The notes under the pieces: model-generated
What the model was told of the DNA's origin: nothing
Seen by the model: only the letters and a program-made list of their open reading frames with translations
The model's database searches: none
From: a virus
DNA length: 23,222 bases
IMG/VR virus record: IMGVR_UViG_3300009593_000128
Span: 1 to 23,222 of that record
Direction: 5' to 3' (one strand)
In this document: piece by piece, positions 21,413-23,222 of the stretch
Layout of the letters: every line of letters starts with the position of its first letter
Numbering within the stretch: the stretch's first letter is position 1
Translations under genes and position numbers: made by a program

Positions 21413-21764
21413 ACAATTACCTAATAATATTTTTGAGTCATTAGAGAAAGCCTGTAGAGAGCGTAGACTTGAAGAGAATTGGAATTATAATGAGAGATTA
21501 GTTGGTGCTTTAGACCAACAGTCTTCACTAGATCCTCCTGCGGAGCTAGAAGGTTACTTAGCATCATCTGCTTCTCAGTTATGGGAACATGTATATACTA
21601 CATGTCCTTGGGACGGAGGGTATCACTCACAGTATTTTGAATTACGTAATCTATGGGTAAACTTCCAGAAACCTGGACAGTATAATCCATATCATTGCCA
21701 TCATGGTATCATTAGCTTTGTTATATTTGTGGATATACCATATGGTCCAGAGGAAAGACAATAG
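21396..21764 (+). CDS. Fe(II)/2OG oxygenase N-terminal part, ended by in-frame amber
   Basis: This 122-residue frame resembles the 2OG oxygenases found next to terminase genes in cyanomyoviruses. It begins VAYREQLPNNIFESLEKAC and contains WVNFQKPGQYNPYHCHHG (87-104) with the candidate metal pair His100 and His102, then the strand SFVIFVDIPYGPEE. The frame ends at TAG (21762-21764, codon 123) after GPEERQ. The rest of the domain continues in the same frame without any shift to 21959, so the product as read lacks the distal His and the 2-oxoglutarate Arg. I chose the ATG at 21396; an in-frame GTG at 21387 adds three residues. It is either a broken gene, a sequencing or assembly error, or a case of amber readthrough. 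Confidence 0.75.
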   Translation: MVAYREQLPNNIFESLEKACRERRLEENWNYNERLVGALDQQSSLDPPAELEGYLASSASQLWEHVYTTCPWDGGYHSQYFELRNLWVNFQKPGQYNPYHCHHGIISFVIFVDIPYGPEERQ

Positions 21765-21959
21765 AATAGTAGCGATGGATCATTTCAATTAGAGACGGAA
21801 CTGATCCCAGTAGATCGCTCATGGAATGGGTACTTACTCATGTTCCCATCACATACAAATCATGCTGTATATCCTTATCGATCAACAGATAAGGAACGTA
21901 TTACCGTAGCAGGTAATTTGTTCTGGAATGTTGAAGGAACTGGTGAAGAACACTACTAA
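21765..21959 (+). pseudogene. C-terminal half of the amber-interrupted Fe(II)/2OG oxygenase
   Basis: Directly after the TAG and in the same frame, 64 codons encode the missing half of the domain: DGSFQLETELIPVD, then YLLMFPSHTNHAVYPY with the distal ligand His156, and DKERITVAGNLFWN with Arg168 (numbering from the ATG at 21396, counting the amber as 123). It ends in TAA at 21957-21959. No start codon suits independent expression. Its conserved motifs show that the break is recent, artefactual or tolerated by readthrough. Confidence 0.75.
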
Positions 21960-21962
21960 ATA
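21956..21962 (+). promoter_or_regulatory. Late-promoter-like motif CTAAATA
   Basis: CTAAATA lies 25 bases before the ATG at 21988 and contains the TAA stop of the interrupted oxygenase. The spacing is what a T4-like late promoter needs for the next small gene. The motif is short, so chance is possible. Confidence 0.42.
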
Positions 21963-21987
21963 TATTAGTTGTTGTTATAGTACAGTT

Positions 21988-22227
21988 ATGAGCGAAATAC
22001 CAGAAGATCGTCTCACAGCACAGCTCGACTTTGAGGACGATATGAAAGAGAACCCAGAGTTCTACCGTAAGTACCTCACAGAACACCACGAGGAATTCCC
22101 AGAAGATGTACATTGGGATCACCTAATGGACAAGTGGGTAGTCTACTATGATAACACCACGCTATTCTTCAATGACGAAGAATCAGCGCGGGAATGGTAC
22201 AGGCTAAATACCCTTAGAACTCAGTAG
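21988..22227 (+). CDS. Small acidic hypothetical protein
   Basis: This 79-residue protein is rich in Asp, Glu, Trp and Tyr (DRLTAQLDFEDDMKENPEFY, then MDKWVVYYDNTTLFFNDEES) and has no family I recognise. I chose the ATG at 21988 because an in-frame ATG at 21928 would run into the preceding gene and across the promoter-like motif at 21956. It ends in TAG. The long acidic helix followed by an aromatic beta hairpin suggests a small folded domain; a regulatory or DNA-mimic role can only be guessed. Confidence 0.65.
   Translation: MSEIPEDRLTAQLDFEDDMKENPEFYRKYLTEHHEEFPEDVHWDHLMDKWVVYYDNTTLFFNDEESAREWYRLNTLRTQ
22204..22210 (+). promoter_or_regulatory. Late-promoter-like motif CTAAATA
   Basis: CTAAATA lies 33 bases before the ATG at 22244 and inside the 3' end of the preceding gene. 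It could provide late transcription of the large fibre gene that follows. Confidence 0.45.
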
Positions 22228-22243
22228 TCAATCATTGTAGATA

Positions 22244-23222
22244 ATGTCCCTGACGATTAGAAGATTACCTGAACAGGACCATAACCTGCTCAGACCCCCA
22301 ACAAGTTTAACCCCTGCTCAGAACGGAGACGTGGTATTGGAAGCTACTTCCAACACAGTCCTCACTATGAAGTTGAAGGGTACTGACGGTGTTGTCAGGA
22401 ACTTTGACGTAGGTGGTGGTGGATCTACCATTGGTACTGAATATGATATTCGTGCGATTGCTGATACTTCACCTGCTTGTATCTTTAGACTGACATCATC
22501 TTATTCAGTTATAGATGATATCAAATTCTCTGGTACTTCTAATCAGATTATTGCGTCTCGTGTAAATGATAACGAGATGAATTGGGCATTCCCAACTGAT
22601 GTTACTTTCCCTAATGACGTTACAGTCACGGGTGACCTCACAGTTAATGGAACCCAGACTACAGTTAATTCTACCACCGTTCAGGTGGATGACAAAAATA
22701 TAGAACTTGGTACTGTTGCCACTCCTAGTGATGCTACTGGAGATGGTGGTGGTATTATTCTTAAAGCTGCTGCGGATAGATCAATCCTTTGGTCTAATAC
22801 AAACGATGCATGGACATTCAACCAGCACGTTTTCCCTGACAGTGACTCTACTTATGACATAGGTAGCAACCTTATACGTTGGCAGAACATCTATGCGGAT
22901 GCTGCTAACATCACATCAATTACAGGAGCACTGACTGGCAATGCGGACACTGCAACTACTTTGGCTACTGCTCGCAACATTTCGGGCGTTAGCTTCGATG
23001 GGTCACAGAATATCGACCTGGTTACTGACAACGTTCAGGAGTCAGGAACACCAACCAATATCTACTTCACCAACACTAGAGCGAGATCTGCGGTTTCTGT
23101 CACTGACGCTGGAGGCGATGGTTCCCTCGCTTACGCCTCAGGCACAGGCATATTTACATATACTGGTCCTAGCTCCGCAGAAGTTAGAGCACATTTTTCG
23201 GCAGGGACGGGAGTTGGAATCA
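22244..23222 (+). CDS. Large tail-fibre protein, 3' truncated by window
   Basis: The frame is open from ATG 22244 to the window end (326 codons seen). Residues 1-20 are short and charged. From about residue 120 the sequence follows the modular marine-phage fibre pattern: VTVTGDLTVNGTQTTVNSTT, then DDKNIELGTVATPSDATGDG, then YDIGSNLIRWQNIYADAANI (204-223), then GNADTATTLATARNISGVSFDG (232-253), and a YFTNTRARSAVSV segment (274-286). These are beta-solenoid repeats of trimeric fibres. The protein probably continues for many hundred residues. A late-promoter-like motif lies upstream. It is a good candidate for a host-range determinant, distinct from the glycine-rich array at the left edge. Confidence 0.85.
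   Translation, partial: MSLTIRRLPEQDHNLLRPPTSLTPAQNGDVVLEATSNTVLTMKLKGTDGVVRNFDVGGGGSTIGTEYDIRAIADTSPACIFRLTSSYSVIDDIKFSGTSNQIIASRVNDNEMNWAFPTDVTFPNDVTVTGDLTVNGTQTTVNSTTVQVDDKNIELGTVATPSDATGDGGGIILKAAADRSILWSNTNDAWTFNQHVFPDSDSTYDIGSNLIRWQNIYADAANITSITGALTGNADTATTLATARNISGVSFDGSQNIDLVTDNVQESGTPTNIYFTNTRARSAVSVTDAGGDGSLAYASGTGIFTYTGPSSAEVRAHFSAGTGVGI

Noticed and set aside
21762-21764. Wholesale recoding of TAG as an amino acid
   Set aside because: Two other genes appear to end at TAG (2495, 22227) and no other internal TAG was found in a well-supported gene, so a single local event is simpler.
1-23222. tRNA genes, CRISPR arrays, insertion sequences or attachment sites
   Set aside because: No cloverleaf with a T-loop, no regularly spaced short repeats, no transposase frame and no flanking inverted repeats were seen on reading either strand.

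Overview
The window looks like part of the structural and packaging region of a marine T4-like myovirus, most plausibly a cyanophage or a close relative. The best evidence is the ordered block gp13 (neck), gp14 (neck), gp15 (tail sheath stabiliser) and gp16 (small terminase) at 16895-20444. Supporting signs are late-promoter motifs of the TATAAATA/CTAAATA type, near-zero spacing between genes, marine-phage tail-fibre modules, and the combination of flavin halogenases with many Fe(II)/2-oxoglutarate oxygenases. No photosynthesis gene, tRNA or host gene is visible, so the exact host is inference.

Layout. Positions 1-1955 hold three tandem glycine-rich tail-fibre/adhesin paralogues, the first cut by the window edge. 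A small fibre-associated gene follows (1980-2495). Positions 2511-10230 form one tightly overlapping run of enzymes: two paralogous flavin-dependent tryptophan-halogenase-like proteins, a DUF6065-like protein, and six consecutive proteins with Fe(II)/2OG-oxygenase signatures (two of the HxH Oxy_5 type, one JmjC/cupin type, three other HxD types). Two small coiled-coil proteins follow (10223-10710). The only credible minus-strand gene lies at 10703-10996. A perfect T4-type late promoter (11003-11010) then precedes a 1951-residue virion-type protein that joins a subtilisin-like protease, cupredoxin-like modules and six Ig-like repeats.

After gp13-gp16 come a beta-rich structural candidate, small conserved-looking proteins, a seventh 2OG oxygenase split by an in-frame amber codon (TAG at 21762), an acidic small protein, and the start of a large tail-fibre protein (22244 onward) that runs off the window.

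How the genes may work together. gp13-gp16 serve head completion, neck and tail joining, and DNA packaging. The fibre genes serve host recognition. The halogenase/oxygenase run sits between fibre genes and virion genes and could be a tailoring cassette that chemically modifies fibres, another phage protein, or a host molecule. That role is inference; the sequence shows only the families, the mostly intact catalytic motifs and the operon-like packing. The most unusual items are this cassette, the protease-cupredoxin-Ig virion protein with its half/full/half cupredoxin arrangement, the amber-interrupted oxygenase, the Thr-to-Asn change in the halide-binding motif of one halogenase, and late-promoter motifs that overlap stop codons.
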